Assembly (NCBI RefSeq): GCF_001427865.1
Contig: NZ_LMHH01000003.1
Coordinates: 416,359-480,358, forward strand
Length of the DNA stretch: 64,000 bases
From: Altererythrobacter sp. Root672
Lineage (GTDB): Bacteria > Pseudomonadota > Alphaproteobacteria > Sphingomonadales > Sphingomonadaceae
Direction of reading: 5' to 3'
Position 1 is the first letter of the stretch; every line of letters begins with the position of its first letter. Shown here piece after piece: positions 1 through 7,871 of the stretch. The notes beneath the pieces are model-generated. The model was not told the DNA's origin. It searched no databases and worked only from the letters and a program-made list of their open reading frames with translations. Position numbers and translations under genes: made by a program.

Positions 1-124
1 CGTCGGAATCTTCCAACGTCGTTGCTGCGCGAGGAGCCGGTCCAGTGGCGGCCTGCGCCAGGACCGGCGAGCTGGCCAATGAGATCGCTGAAAGTGCTAG
101 TAACGCACTTCTACCAAGAGACAT
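1..124 (-). CDS. N-terminus of a secreted protein, truncated by window edge
   Basis: An ATG on the minus strand at 124 is preceded by a strong ribosome binding site (AGAGGAGG, about 130-140). The 41 visible codons form a typical Sec signal peptide: MSLGRS, then a hydrophobic stretch, then SPVLAQA, followed by an Ala/Pro/Thr-rich start of the mature chain. The gene runs off the left edge, so the mature domain is not visible and no function can be given. It diverges from the PilZ gene at 347. The open frame, start, Shine-Dalgarno and signal peptide agree, so the gene is probably real. Confidence 0.6.
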   Translation of the reverse strand, partial: MSLGRSALLALSAISLASSPVLAQAATGPAPRAATTLEDSD

Positions 125-346
125 ATCCACCTCCTCTTATTGTTGAGTTTCATTCCCTTACGCTAACAAGCGTTTGACGAGCAATACTTCTGTACGATTT
201 TGTTGAGGGCAGCAAGTGGTCTGATCCTGCGCTAGTGCTTGGCGATGCGATGGTGGTCTCCGCCGCGTTGGGATCGAGTCAAAACTACGGGGCTTTGCTT
301 AGTTAGGTCTTCCGGGGATGGTGAGGTTAATGCGCGATTCAGAGGT

Positions 347-895
347 ATGGCCAGCACTGCCCTTGGATTGGACTTCCTCCCGCGTCGGGCGCACGCGCGC
401 CTGCGCTTGGGAATTCCGGCCCAGCTCATGACGGTCAATGGCCCCAGAGCGATTACCTTGCTGGACCTGTCGCAAAGCGGTGCGCGCCTCCAGCTTTCCG
501 GGCCGGAACGGGTCAACGGCGGAGTCCTGAGGTGGATGGGCTTCGAGGTCTTCGGGGTTCGGGTCTGGCAGAGTGGGAACACGATTGGCCTGCAATTCGA
601 CAATCCGATCAGTTCCAACTGGGTCCTGGCGACGCGAAACTGGCGGCCGTCGGACCGAGAGTCCAAGATTGAATCGAGGAGTTTTGCCCGGGATTGGGCG
701 AAGGGGGCCGGGGACAAGTCGGCCGATCCCTTGCTGAACAAGGTGAGGGGACGCGCGCCTCAGGCCGGTCCTTCGCTCGATATGCAGCAGCTACGCCAGT
801 CCAATAAAGGCCGATGGAGCCAGTCCGGCATGGCGTTCATCCTCGGCAGCAGCGTGATCGGGATCGTGGTCGGAATCTGCAGCTGCTATTTCTAG
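347..895 (+). CDS. PilZ-domain protein with C-terminal membrane segment
   Basis: The protein has about 182 residues from the ATG at 347 (the frame is open from 239). Near the N-terminus it carries the PilZ pattern: an RRAHARLRL stretch (the Arg motif that binds c-di-GMP) and, about 30 residues on, DLSQSGARL, matching the (D/N)xSxxG motif. A polar linker follows, then a hydrophobic C-terminal helix (MAFILGSSVIGIVVGIC), which suggests membrane tethering. PilZ proteins are c-di-GMP receptors. The target is unknown. It stands alone, converging on the ThDP decarboxylase gene with 3 nt between the stops. The start is uncertain because the Shine-Dalgarno is weak. Confidence 0.7.
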   Translation: MASTALGLDFLPRRAHARLRLGIPAQLMTVNGPRAITLLDLSQSGARLQLSGPERVNGGVLRWMGFEVFGVRVWQSGNTIGLQFDNPISSNWVLATRNWRPSDRESKIESRSFARDWAKGAGDKSADPLLNKVRGRAPQAGPSLDMQQLRQSNKGRWSQSGMAFILGSSVIGIVVGICSCYF

Positions 896-898
896 GCT

Positions 899-2461
899 TT
901 AGTGGCTGTGGATCGCGTATTCGATCCGCACGTCGAGCAGCGTCGGCGCGTTCTGCGCGAAACTCCAGCTCAGGGCTTCGTCCAGCGCCTCCACGCTGTC
1001 GACCAGTCGTGCCGGCAGGCCTTGCGCTTCGGCGAGCTTGACGAAGTCGATGCCAGTGAGGTCGCATCCGGGCACATGGTTCATGCCGAACTCGGCCGAG
1101 AAGCCGGTCAACGCTGCATAGGCGCCGTTGTTGAGGATCACGAAGCTGACGTTGGCCTGCTCCTCCCGCGCCGAGAACAGGCCCTGGATTGTGTACATTG
1201 CGGAGCCATCGCCGAGGATGGCGATGACCTTGTCGGGTTGGCCTTGGGCCACGCCGATCGAAGCCGGTAGCGAGTAGCCCAGACCCCCGCTGGCACAGGT
1301 GTAGAACCCGCCCTGACGAGTGATCGGCAGCGTGTCGTGCTCGGGTCCCCGCGCGGTGGGGGCTTCCTCCACGATCACCGCTTCCGCCGGACGCAGCGCC
1401 GCGATGCGCTTGAGCACATAGGCCGCGGTCATGGCCGGCTCCGGATCCTTGAGCTGGTGCGACCTACCGGTGAAGGCGCGCGCATTCACTCGCTCGCACA
1501 GCTGGGCGAGCCCGTCGGCCACGTCACCCAGGACGCCGCCGCCACCCGGAAGCGCGGCGAGGTGCTGCGGATCGTCGCTCAGGGCCATGAGCGTGGCGTT
1601 ATCGGGCCAATGCGGGCCACTGCCTTCGACGTGATAGGTGAACACCGGTGCCCCGGCGACGAGGATCGCATCGTGGGGCGCCAGGAGATCACGCAGCTTG
1701 TCGCGCCAGGCGGGGAGGAAGCCGGCAAACTGCGGATGGTTTTCCGGGAAGGTTTCGCGCGCGGCATAGGGCGCCGCCCAGACGGCGAAGCCGGCCTTCT
1801 CGGCCAGCTTGATGGCGGCTTCCCAGCCGCCCGCGTTGGCGACGCCGGTGCCGATCACCAGCGCAGGGCGCTTGCTCTGGTCGATCATCGCGGCGAGCCG
1901 TTCGATGCCGGTTGCCGAGGGGACTGCACGCAAGGTCAGGTCGGGCAAGGGCGCCCAGTCGCATTCGCGCTCCCAGTCGTCGACCGGGATCGACACGAAG
2001 CACGGCCCCATCGGCGGAGTCATCGCGGTGACGAAAGCGCGCACCAAGGCCAGCGGCACGTCTTCAGCACGGGCCGGCTCGATGGCGTACTTGACGTAAG
2101 GTCGCGGGAATTCGGTCGGCCGTTCGGCGTAGAGGAACGGATCGTACGGCAGGATGCTGCGGGCCTGCTGCCCGGCCGTGACCACGATCGGCGTGTTGTT
2201 CTTCCACGCGGTGAACAAGTTGCCGAGCGAATGGCCGGTGCCGGCCGCGCTATGCAGGTTGACCAGCGCCGGCTTGCCCGATGAGCGGGCAAAGCCGTCC
2301 GCCATGCCGACTACGACCGCCTCGTTCAGGCCGAGGACGTAGCGGAAGCCTTCGGGCATGGCCTTGAGCATCGGCAGCTCGGTGCTGCCGGGGTTTCCGA
2401 ACAGGCGGTCGACACCGAAGTGTTCGAATACGCGGAAGGCGGCTTCTCTGACTGTAGGCAT
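899..2461 (-). CDS. mdlC: Benzoylformate decarboxylase-type ThDP enzyme
   Basis: A 520-residue thiamine-diphosphate enzyme. The N-terminal Pyr domain has GNPGSTELP with Ser26, Glu47 in LNEAVVVGMADG (cofactor activation) and His70 in NLHSAAG. These are exactly the positions of Ser26, Glu47 and His70 in Pseudomonas putida benzoylformate decarboxylase. His277 in the FTYH motif corresponds to its His281. The C-terminal PP domain carries GDGSAMYTIQ and the downstream NN of the ThDP/Mg motif. The expected reaction is non-oxidative decarboxylation of an aroylformate to an aldehyde. It is the last gene of the minus-strand catabolic run, which also holds a VAO-type oxidase and an aldehyde dehydrogenase that could make its substrate and consume its product. 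The exact aryl substrate is unknown. Confidence 0.82.
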   Translation of the reverse strand: MPTVREAAFRVFEHFGVDRLFGNPGSTELPMLKAMPEGFRYVLGLNEAVVVGMADGFARSSGKPALVNLHSAAGTGHSLGNLFTAWKNNTPIVVTAGQQARSILPYDPFLYAERPTEFPRPYVKYAIEPARAEDVPLALVRAFVTAMTPPMGPCFVSIPVDDWERECDWAPLPDLTLRAVPSATGIERLAAMIDQSKRPALVIGTGVANAGGWEAAIKLAEKAGFAVWAAPYAARETFPENHPQFAGFLPAWRDKLRDLLAPHDAILVAGAPVFTYHVEGSGPHWPDNATLMALSDDPQHLAALPGGGGVLGDVADGLAQLCERVNARAFTGRSHQLKDPEPAMTAAYVLKRIAALRPAEAVIVEEAPTARGPEHDTLPITRQGGFYTCASGGLGYSLPASIGVAQGQPDKVIAILGDGSAMYTIQGLFSAREEQANVSFVILNNGAYAALTGFSAEFGMNHVPGCDLTGIDFVKLAEAQGLPARLVDSVEALDEALSWSFAQNAPTLLDVRIEYAIHSH

Positions 2462-2606
2462 GTTCAGGCCCTTACGCGCTGAGCAAAGCGGGCTTCAAGC
2501 CCTGCACGAGGGGACTGTCTGCGAAGCTGGGTGATTGGCATGGGTCGTAATGGCTTAAGTCACTGGTTGTAGGAAAGTTTTTTCTGACTTTGGAGTAACG
2601 GAGCTG

Positions 2607-2636
2607 GATCCTCCCCGAGCGAGCTCGAGGAGGATC
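2607..2636. repeat. GATCCTCCCCGAGC palindrome, imperfect copy
   Basis: Two 14-nt arms (2607-2620 and 2623-2636) pair with one mismatch around a 2-nt loop. The arm resembles those at 4306 and 42369. It lies between the MFS gene at 2648 and the downstream decarboxylase gene, so it could also act as an intercistronic hairpin. Confidence 0.6.
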
Positions 2637-2647
2637 TAGACAAATCG

Positions 2648-4279
2648 TCAGACAGCCTCGCCGCCGGCGCGTGCCCGTTCAAGCATCGTCGCCTCATCCC
2701 GGTTCACCCGGAACAGGATCACAAACAGGCAGACCAGGATCGCCGGGACCACCACGTTGATCGACATGATCGCTTGCCCCAGGTCGCCGCCGTTCCTGTC
2801 GCTGACGATGCCGACGAAATACGGACCCATGCCCAGGCCCAGCAGCGTGGTGATGATGATGAACAGCGACGAGGTGATCCCGCGCATGCGCGGCAGCACC
2901 AGGTCATAGAGCAGCGAATAGAGCGGCGGCAGCCACAGCGTCAGGATCAAGCTGTAGCCGACGAAGCGCAGGTAGAACTCGGTCGGGTTGGTGGCGCTGA
3001 AGGTCCAGATGCCGAAGAAAGGCGAGATGCCGAGCGAGAAGATCGTCAGCCAAACCCGGCCCTTGCCGCCCATGCGCGCGGTCAGCCAGTCGCTGAGCGG
3101 TCCGGCGACGATTGGTCCGATCATCCCCAGCACCGCGGCGAGCAGGCCGAACTGCACGCCGGTCTGGGCGGGCGAGAGGCCGAAGGCGCGGTTGAGGAAC
3201 GACGGGGTGAAGCCCATCACGCCGTAGTTGATCGAGGTCTGGAAGCCCGCGACCACGATCAACAGGATAACCGAAGGCGAACTGACGACGTTGTAGGTCG
3301 CGCGGTCGGTCAGCTTGAACGACTGGAACAGGTTGAGGATCACGAACGCGCCGATGGCGACGACTGACCACTGCAGCACGTGCGGGTCGATGGAGAGGCC
3401 GAGCGCTTCGATCGGCGGGCGCGGAGAGAAAGCCTGGGTGATGCGCGTCATGGCGACGCAGAACACCAGGATCACGGCGAGCGAGACCAAGTTCACGGTC
3501 CACTGCTTTGCCCCGGCCTTGTGGTTCCACAGATAGAACCAGTTCGCGCCCGGAGTGACCGCGCCGAGTACCTTGGCGCTGGCCGTGAACGGGGCCGGGT
3601 CGGGCGGCGAGACGATGCCGTCCATGGCACCGCGGGTCGGCTCCTTCATGCGGTAAATGAGCACGGACAACAGCAGCCCGGGCAGAGCCGCGACCAGGAA
3701 GGCGAACTGCCAGCCGGAAAAGCCGCCCGGCGCTTCGACCCCAGCGTAGCGCACGTCCCACCAGTGGGCGACCACGCCGCCAAGCGTCATCGACAGGCCG
3801 AGACCGAGCGCGGTGGCGATGCCGAGCGCGGCCATCGCCGTGCCGCGCCGCTCGCGCGGGAAGACGTCGAAGATGATCGAGTTGGCGGCAGGCTGTGTCG
3901 CCCCTTCACCGACGCCGACACCGAGCCTCGACAGGGCCAGCATCCCGAACCCGTTGGCGAACGCCGCGAGGCCGGCCGCCAGCGACCAGCCGAAGATGCA
4001 GATACCGAGCAGACGGGTACGGATCCAGCCGTCGACCAGTCGGCCGAGCGGGAGCGAGAACAGCGCGTAGAACAGCGAGAACACGGTGCCGTAGAGCAGG
4101 CCCAGTTCGGCGTCGCCGATGCCCAGGTCCTCACGGATCGCGGGGGCCAGGATCGAGAGGATCTGGCGGTCGAGCAGGCTGATCGCCTGGGCCGCCGAAA
4201 CCAGCGTCAGGGCATACCACCCCGCGCGCGTGACTTTTGCAGCAGGTTTCAGCGCTTCGTGAGCGACCGTCGTAGCCAT
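2648..4279 (-). CDS. MFS transporter, spinster-like
   Basis: A 543-residue major facilitator with about 12 hydrophobic segments. The start at 4279 (MATTVAHEAL) has a good site (GGGGAGAGGAAAG) just upstream. TM1 includes SLLDRQILSILAP and the loop between TM2 and TM3 has the MFS motif (PLGRLVDGWIRTR). GVGVGEGATQPAANS is typical of the spinster-like/aromatic-compound MFS group. It is longer than the usual 430-450 residues because of a central insert around residues 215-300. Its place in the catabolic run suggests uptake or efflux of an aromatic acid; the substrate is inference. Confidence 0.82.
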   Translation of the reverse strand: MATTVAHEALKPAAKVTRAGWYALTLVSAAQAISLLDRQILSILAPAIREDLGIGDAELGLLYGTVFSLFYALFSLPLGRLVDGWIRTRLLGICIFGWSLAAGLAAFANGFGMLALSRLGVGVGEGATQPAANSIIFDVFPRERRGTAMAALGIATALGLGLSMTLGGVVAHWWDVRYAGVEAPGGFSGWQFAFLVAALPGLLLSVLIYRMKEPTRGAMDGIVSPPDPAPFTASAKVLGAVTPGANWFYLWNHKAGAKQWTVNLVSLAVILVFCVAMTRITQAFSPRPPIEALGLSIDPHVLQWSVVAIGAFVILNLFQSFKLTDRATYNVVSSPSVILLIVVAGFQTSINYGVMGFTPSFLNRAFGLSPAQTGVQFGLLAAVLGMIGPIVAGPLSDWLTARMGGKGRVWLTIFSLGISPFFGIWTFSATNPTEFYLRFVGYSLILTLWLPPLYSLLYDLVLPRMRGITSSLFIIITTLLGLGMGPYFVGIVSDRNGGDLGQAIMSINVVVPAILVCLFVILFRVNRDEATMLERARAGGEAV

Positions 4280-4305
4280 GGTCTTTCCTCTCCCCAACTT
4301 CCCAA

Positions 4306-4333
4306 ATCCTCCCCGAGCAAGCTCGGGGAGGAT
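4306..4333. repeat. Perfect ATCCTCCCCGAGC palindrome
   Basis: Thirteen-nt arms pair perfectly around an AA loop between the NmrA-like gene (stop at 4340) and the MFS gene (start at 4279). It is the same family as 2607 and the ends of the 42369 element. It is a REP-like element that could act as a transcript hairpin. Confidence 0.7.
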
Positions 4334-4339
4334 CTATTC

Positions 4340-5197
4340 TCAGCCCTTCAATGCCGCCGCGATCGTTTCGCTGATCGGCGTGGTCGGGCGGCCTGACAGC
4401 TCGCTCAGGTCCTTGCTCTCGCTGTAGAGTTCACCGAACCCTGAGAGGTAGCTGGTGCTCGCCAGCATGGTGGCAACCGGCGGCGGCAGGCCAACGCTTT
4501 CCAGCGTCTTGGCATAATCGCTTTCGGACTGGTTGACGTACTTGACCGGCTTGCCCGCCTGGCGGCCGACTTCGGCAGCGAACTCGTCCATCGTCCAGCT
4601 CGTGTCACCGGCCAGTTCGTAAACCTTGCCGCCGGGGCTCTTGAGCAGCGCGCCAACCGCGCCGCCGGCGAGGTCCGCGCGGGTCGCGGTGGACAGGCGG
4701 CCTTCGCCCGTTGCGCCGTAGATCGCGCCATGCTCGATGGAGGGGGCGAGGGCGCCGGTGTAGTTCTCCGAATACCACGGCATGCGCAGCACGTCGTAGT
4801 TGAGGCCGCTCTTCTCAAGCAGCTTCTCGGTCAGCACATGCTCGGTGGCGAGTGCCAGCTTCGAGCCCTGCGCGTTGAGCACCGAAGTGTAGGCGAGGTA
4901 GGATACACCCGCCTTCTTCGCCGCCTCGATCACCGCACCGTGCTGGCGTTCGCGCTGGCCAACGGCGTTACCGCTGATGAGCAGCACCCGGTCGACACCC
5001 GCGAACGCGGCGTCGAGGCTGGCCGGATCGTCATAATCCGCCGCCCGCACTTGCACGCCCTTGGCGGCATAGTCAGCCAGCGCCGCAGGATCGCGGGCGA
5101 GGGCGACCACGTTCGCGGCATCGGTCTTCTGCAACAGTTCGTCGAGAACCAGGCGGCCGAGCTTCCCGGTGGCCCCTGTCACGGCATAAGTCGTCAT
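4340..5197 (-). CDS. NmrA/QorB-like NAD(P)-binding reductase
   Basis: A 285-residue atypical short-chain reductase. The N-terminal TYAVTGATGKLGRLV is the GxxGxxG dinucleotide-binding motif, followed by LARDP, ADYDDPASLDAAFAGVDRVLLIS and AYTSVLNA. This architecture is that of NmrA-like and NAD(P)H:quinone oxidoreductase type 2 (YtfG/QorB) proteins. There is no classical YxxxK motif, as expected for NmrA-like proteins. The start at 5197 has AGAGGA a few nt upstream. Within the catabolic run it may reduce a quinone or aldehyde-type intermediate, but no substrate can be read from the sequence. Confidence 0.75.
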   Translation of the reverse strand: MTTYAVTGATGKLGRLVLDELLQKTDAANVVALARDPAALADYAAKGVQVRAADYDDPASLDAAFAGVDRVLLISGNAVGQRERQHGAVIEAAKKAGVSYLAYTSVLNAQGSKLALATEHVLTEKLLEKSGLNYDVLRMPWYSENYTGALAPSIEHGAIYGATGEGRLSTATRADLAGGAVGALLKSPGGKVYELAGDTSWTMDEFAAEVGRQAGKPVKYVNQSESDYAKTLESVGLPPPVATMLASTSYLSGFGELYSESKDLSELSGRPTTPISETIAAALKG

Positions 5198-5220
5198 CGG
5201 CAATCCTCTCAATTCTCGAT

Positions 5221-6276
5221 TCAGAGCTTGAACCAGCGTTCGGCGTTGCGCTGGAAAAACTTCTTCTTCTGGGCGGCGCTGATCTCGAGATCGTCCATCC
5301 AGCGTACTTCGTCCGGTACGTATTGATAGGGGTAATCCATCGCGTACATCACGCGGTCTTCGCCCATGACCTCGATCATCAGCTTGATCGAGGGGCCGAA
5401 CGGCAAGCCGCTGTTCGTCGCCAGGACGTTGTTGCGCATGTAGTGGAACAGGTCGTGCTGCAGCGGCTTCAAGCGGTCGTAGCGCTGGCTGCGGATGCCG
5501 GCCTTGTGCATGTAGTCCAGGCGATAGAGCCAGAACGGCAGCCCCTCGCAGCCATGGCCGAGCATCAGCTGCAGGTTGGGATAGCGGTCGAACACGCCGG
5601 TCGTGAGCAGGCGCATCGCATGGTAGCTGGTCTCGACCCCGAAGCCGTAAACAGCGCCATCGAGCCCGGCTTCGACCATGCCGCCGATCATGCCGTCAGG
5701 CGGGCCTTGCGGGTGGATGTAGAGCGGCAGGTCGAGATCGGCGCAGGCGCGCAGGATCGGGTCGAACTGCTCCTCGTCGAGATAGTGGCCATGGGTGTGG
5801 CTGTTGATCTGCACGCCGTGGAAGCCGAGCTCTTCCTTGCCGCGGCGCAGTTCCTCGGCCGACCACTCAGGGTCGAGCGGGGCGACGGCGATCATGCCGT
5901 GGAAGCGGTCGGGGTAAGTCTCGCAGGCGGTCTTGAGCTGGTCGTTGGCGTTGCGGGCGATGCGCTTGGCTTCTTCGGCGTCGTGCATCGACTGGGTGCC
6001 GGGGCTGGTCAGCGCCAGCACCGCCTTGTCGATCCCGGCCTCGTCCATCGCCTGGATGCGTAGCGGCCCGAGGTCGAGCAGGCGCTCGCGAATGAAGGTG
6101 GTGCGCTCGCTCGGGCTGGTGCCGTAGAAGCCCCACAGGCTCTTGGTGCCCTTGTCGGCGCGGCCTTCCTTGACCAGGCGCATGATCGCGTCGAGCTGTT
6201 CCTGGGTGGCGAACGCTTCTTCGGTGGCAATGCGCAAGTAACCGCGGTCACCGCCGGTCTTCAATTCGTGAGTCAA
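5221..6276 (-). CDS. ligW: LigW-type 5-carboxyvanillate decarboxylase (amidohydrolase superfamily)
   Basis: A 351-residue amidohydrolase-superfamily decarboxylase. With a TTG start at 6276, Glu19 (IATEEAF), His188 (LYIHPQ), His241 (LMLGHG) and Asp314 (YAMDYPYQY) fall at the residue numbers I recall for the metal and catalytic ligands of Novosphingobium LigW. Arg58 and Arg252 are also present. The C-terminus KKKFFQRNAERWFKL is family-typical. LigW removes the 5-carboxyl of 5-carboxyvanillate (biphenyl lignin pathway) to give vanillate. The frame is open upstream to 6498, but that part overlaps the oxidase gene and has no family match. The TTG lies 1 nt after the oxidase stop (TGAATTG), indicating translational coupling. 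A related o-hydroxybenzoate substrate is possible. Confidence 0.85.
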   Translation of the reverse strand: MTHELKTGGDRGYLRIATEEAFATQEQLDAIMRLVKEGRADKGTKSLWGFYGTSPSERTTFIRERLLDLGPLRIQAMDEAGIDKAVLALTSPGTQSMHDAEEAKRIARNANDQLKTACETYPDRFHGMIAVAPLDPEWSAEELRRGKEELGFHGVQINSHTHGHYLDEEQFDPILRACADLDLPLYIHPQGPPDGMIGGMVEAGLDGAVYGFGVETSYHAMRLLTTGVFDRYPNLQLMLGHGCEGLPFWLYRLDYMHKAGIRSQRYDRLKPLQHDLFHYMRNNVLATNSGLPFGPSIKLMIEVMGEDRVMYAMDYPYQYVPDEVRWMDDLEISAAQKKKFFQRNAERWFKL

Positions 6277-6277
6277 T

Positions 6278-7843
6278 TCATCTTCCTGTTCGATAGGCGG
6301 CGGGCCAGATGCCCTGCTTGCCGGGGGAGAGGATGCCGTTCGGATCGAGGGCGTCCTTGATGGTCTCGGCGAAGCGCCGCTGGACGTTGTTGTTGAAGTC
6401 GTACTGGTCGGCGACCAGGTCCATGAAATCGACATGGCTGCGGTATTCGCCGTAGCCGAGCTTGGCCGCCGGGCCGACCAGCGCCTTGCACGCGGCATAG
6501 GCGGCGCGGGCCTGGGGTTCGTCCTCGGTGTCGAACACTACCAGGCCGACGTGGATCATGTGGCGCTTGCTGACGATGAACACGCCCGAATAGTCGAGGC
6601 CGTCGGCGTTGAGTTGCTGGCGAACCATGTCGCGGATGGTGGTGCCGTCTTTCCCGGTGATCGGCATGGCGCAGGAGAAGCCGATGTGGCCGCCCTGTTC
6701 GCCGCCGTACCAGCGGGTCATGCGGTCGAGCGCCATACTCGGGATGCCGGCCTGGACGCGTTCGTGCGGGTTCTCGAAACCGGGCAGGGCGCTGCCGTCG
6801 TACTTGGAATAAGTGATGTTGCAGCCGGGAATGGAACCGAGCGCGGCGTCGACCTTGGCGCGGTTGTGTTCGACCACCGGCTCGTCGCCGTAGAGGGCAA
6901 AGCGCATGACCCAGCGACCGAAGCCGGGGGTCTGGGCGATCTTGTCGATCACCTCTTCGGGGATCGGGTCGCTGCCGGTGTACCAATCCTCGCGCCCCCA
7001 GAAGGCGCTGGCGGCGCAGACGGCGTTGATGATCATCGGCTGGTTGGGGATTGTCCCGTCGATCATCAGCGGGCGCAGAGCCTCGAGGAACGGGCCGAAC
7101 TGCTCCTCGCTGTCGAGGGTAAGCCAGCCGGGCATGTAGACTTGCGGCGGCGGCATCAGCCACACGCCCATCTTGGTGACCACGCCATAGTTCGACTGGG
7201 TGAACAGCCCGTCGGGCGTCGGCCCGCAGCCGTGCGGGAAGACCTGCCAGGCATGCGGATTGCTCATCCCGCCCATGCCGGTGCGCAGCACCTCGCCGTC
7301 GGGGAGCACGACTTCCATCCCGCAATGATTGCCAAAGTGATCGCCGAGCGGGGTGTAGCCGACCCCGTGGTCGAGCGCGTTGCCGATCACGCTGCCGGCG
7401 CCCAGGTCGGGCACCGACATCCACAGCTTCGAGCCGATGGCGCGCAAGTGGTCGTAGAGGTCGAAGAAGCGCACGCCGGGCTCGATCAGAGCCCAGCAAT
7501 TGTCCTCGTCGACTTCGAGCACTCGGTTCATGCGCCGCAGCGAGAGGGCGAAGCTACCTGACACGCGCGGAGCCCCGCCGCCGTAGCCCTTGTTGCGGCC
7601 CTGGCTGCTGGTCCAGACCGGCGTGCCACGCTCGTTGGCGACGCGCAGCACCGCCTGCACCTCCTCCACGCTGCCCGGCAGCAGCACCGCGCCGGGGCGG
7701 TACCACTCACCGGGAGGCGCGAAGGGATCGCCGTGATCGGCCATGGAAGCCGGATCGGTCAGGACGTTGTCGGCCCCGATCGCCTCGCGCATGGCACTGA
7801 TCGCGCCTGCGAGACTGCCGGGGGGCAGGGTCCGTTCGTCCAT
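6278..7843 (-). CDS. Vanillyl-alcohol-oxidase-type FAD oxidase
   Basis: A 521-residue flavoprotein of the VAO/eugenol oxidase/4-cresol dehydrogenase family. The FAD-binding region has GRNKGYGGGAPRV (Tyr87), and GVGYTPLGDHFGNHCGMEVV holds Asp168, matching catalytic Asp170 of VAO. His431 in KRHMIHVGLVVFD aligns with His422, which carries the covalent 8-alpha-histidyl FAD. Tyr467-Arg468 in GEYRSHVDFMD match Tyr503-Arg504, which bind the phenolate. The C-terminus has DPNGILSPGKQGIW. Family members oxidise p-hydroxybenzylic alcohols, 4-alkylphenols or 4-hydroxymandelate-like compounds. It lies between the aldehyde dehydrogenase and ligW, probably in one transcript. Which phenol is used is unknown. 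Confidence 0.85.
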   Translation of the reverse strand: MDERTLPPGSLAGAISAMREAIGADNVLTDPASMADHGDPFAPPGEWYRPGAVLLPGSVEEVQAVLRVANERGTPVWTSSQGRNKGYGGGAPRVSGSFALSLRRMNRVLEVDEDNCWALIEPGVRFFDLYDHLRAIGSKLWMSVPDLGAGSVIGNALDHGVGYTPLGDHFGNHCGMEVVLPDGEVLRTGMGGMSNPHAWQVFPHGCGPTPDGLFTQSNYGVVTKMGVWLMPPPQVYMPGWLTLDSEEQFGPFLEALRPLMIDGTIPNQPMIINAVCAASAFWGREDWYTGSDPIPEEVIDKIAQTPGFGRWVMRFALYGDEPVVEHNRAKVDAALGSIPGCNITYSKYDGSALPGFENPHERVQAGIPSMALDRMTRWYGGEQGGHIGFSCAMPITGKDGTTIRDMVRQQLNADGLDYSGVFIVSKRHMIHVGLVVFDTEDEPQARAAYAACKALVGPAAKLGYGEYRSHVDFMDLVADQYDFNNNVQRRFAETIKDALDPNGILSPGKQGIWPAAYRTGR

Positions 7844-7871
7844 CGCTTCCTCTCCTATCCGGCCGCGGTGG

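Noticed and set aside
1337-2284. Long plus-strand frame opposite the ThDP decarboxylase gene
   Set aside because: Arg/Gly/His-rich translation with no domain; the minus strand encodes a complete benzoylformate-decarboxylase-type enzyme.
3380-4396. 338-codon plus-strand frame opposite the first MFS gene
   Set aside because: Low-complexity Arg/Asp/Glu composition of a GC-rich antisense frame; the opposite strand is a clear transporter.
6277-6498. N-terminal extension of the LigW-type frame
   Set aside because: Ser/Thr/Pro/Arg-rich sequence overlapping the oxidase gene; LigW homology starts at the TTG at 6276.
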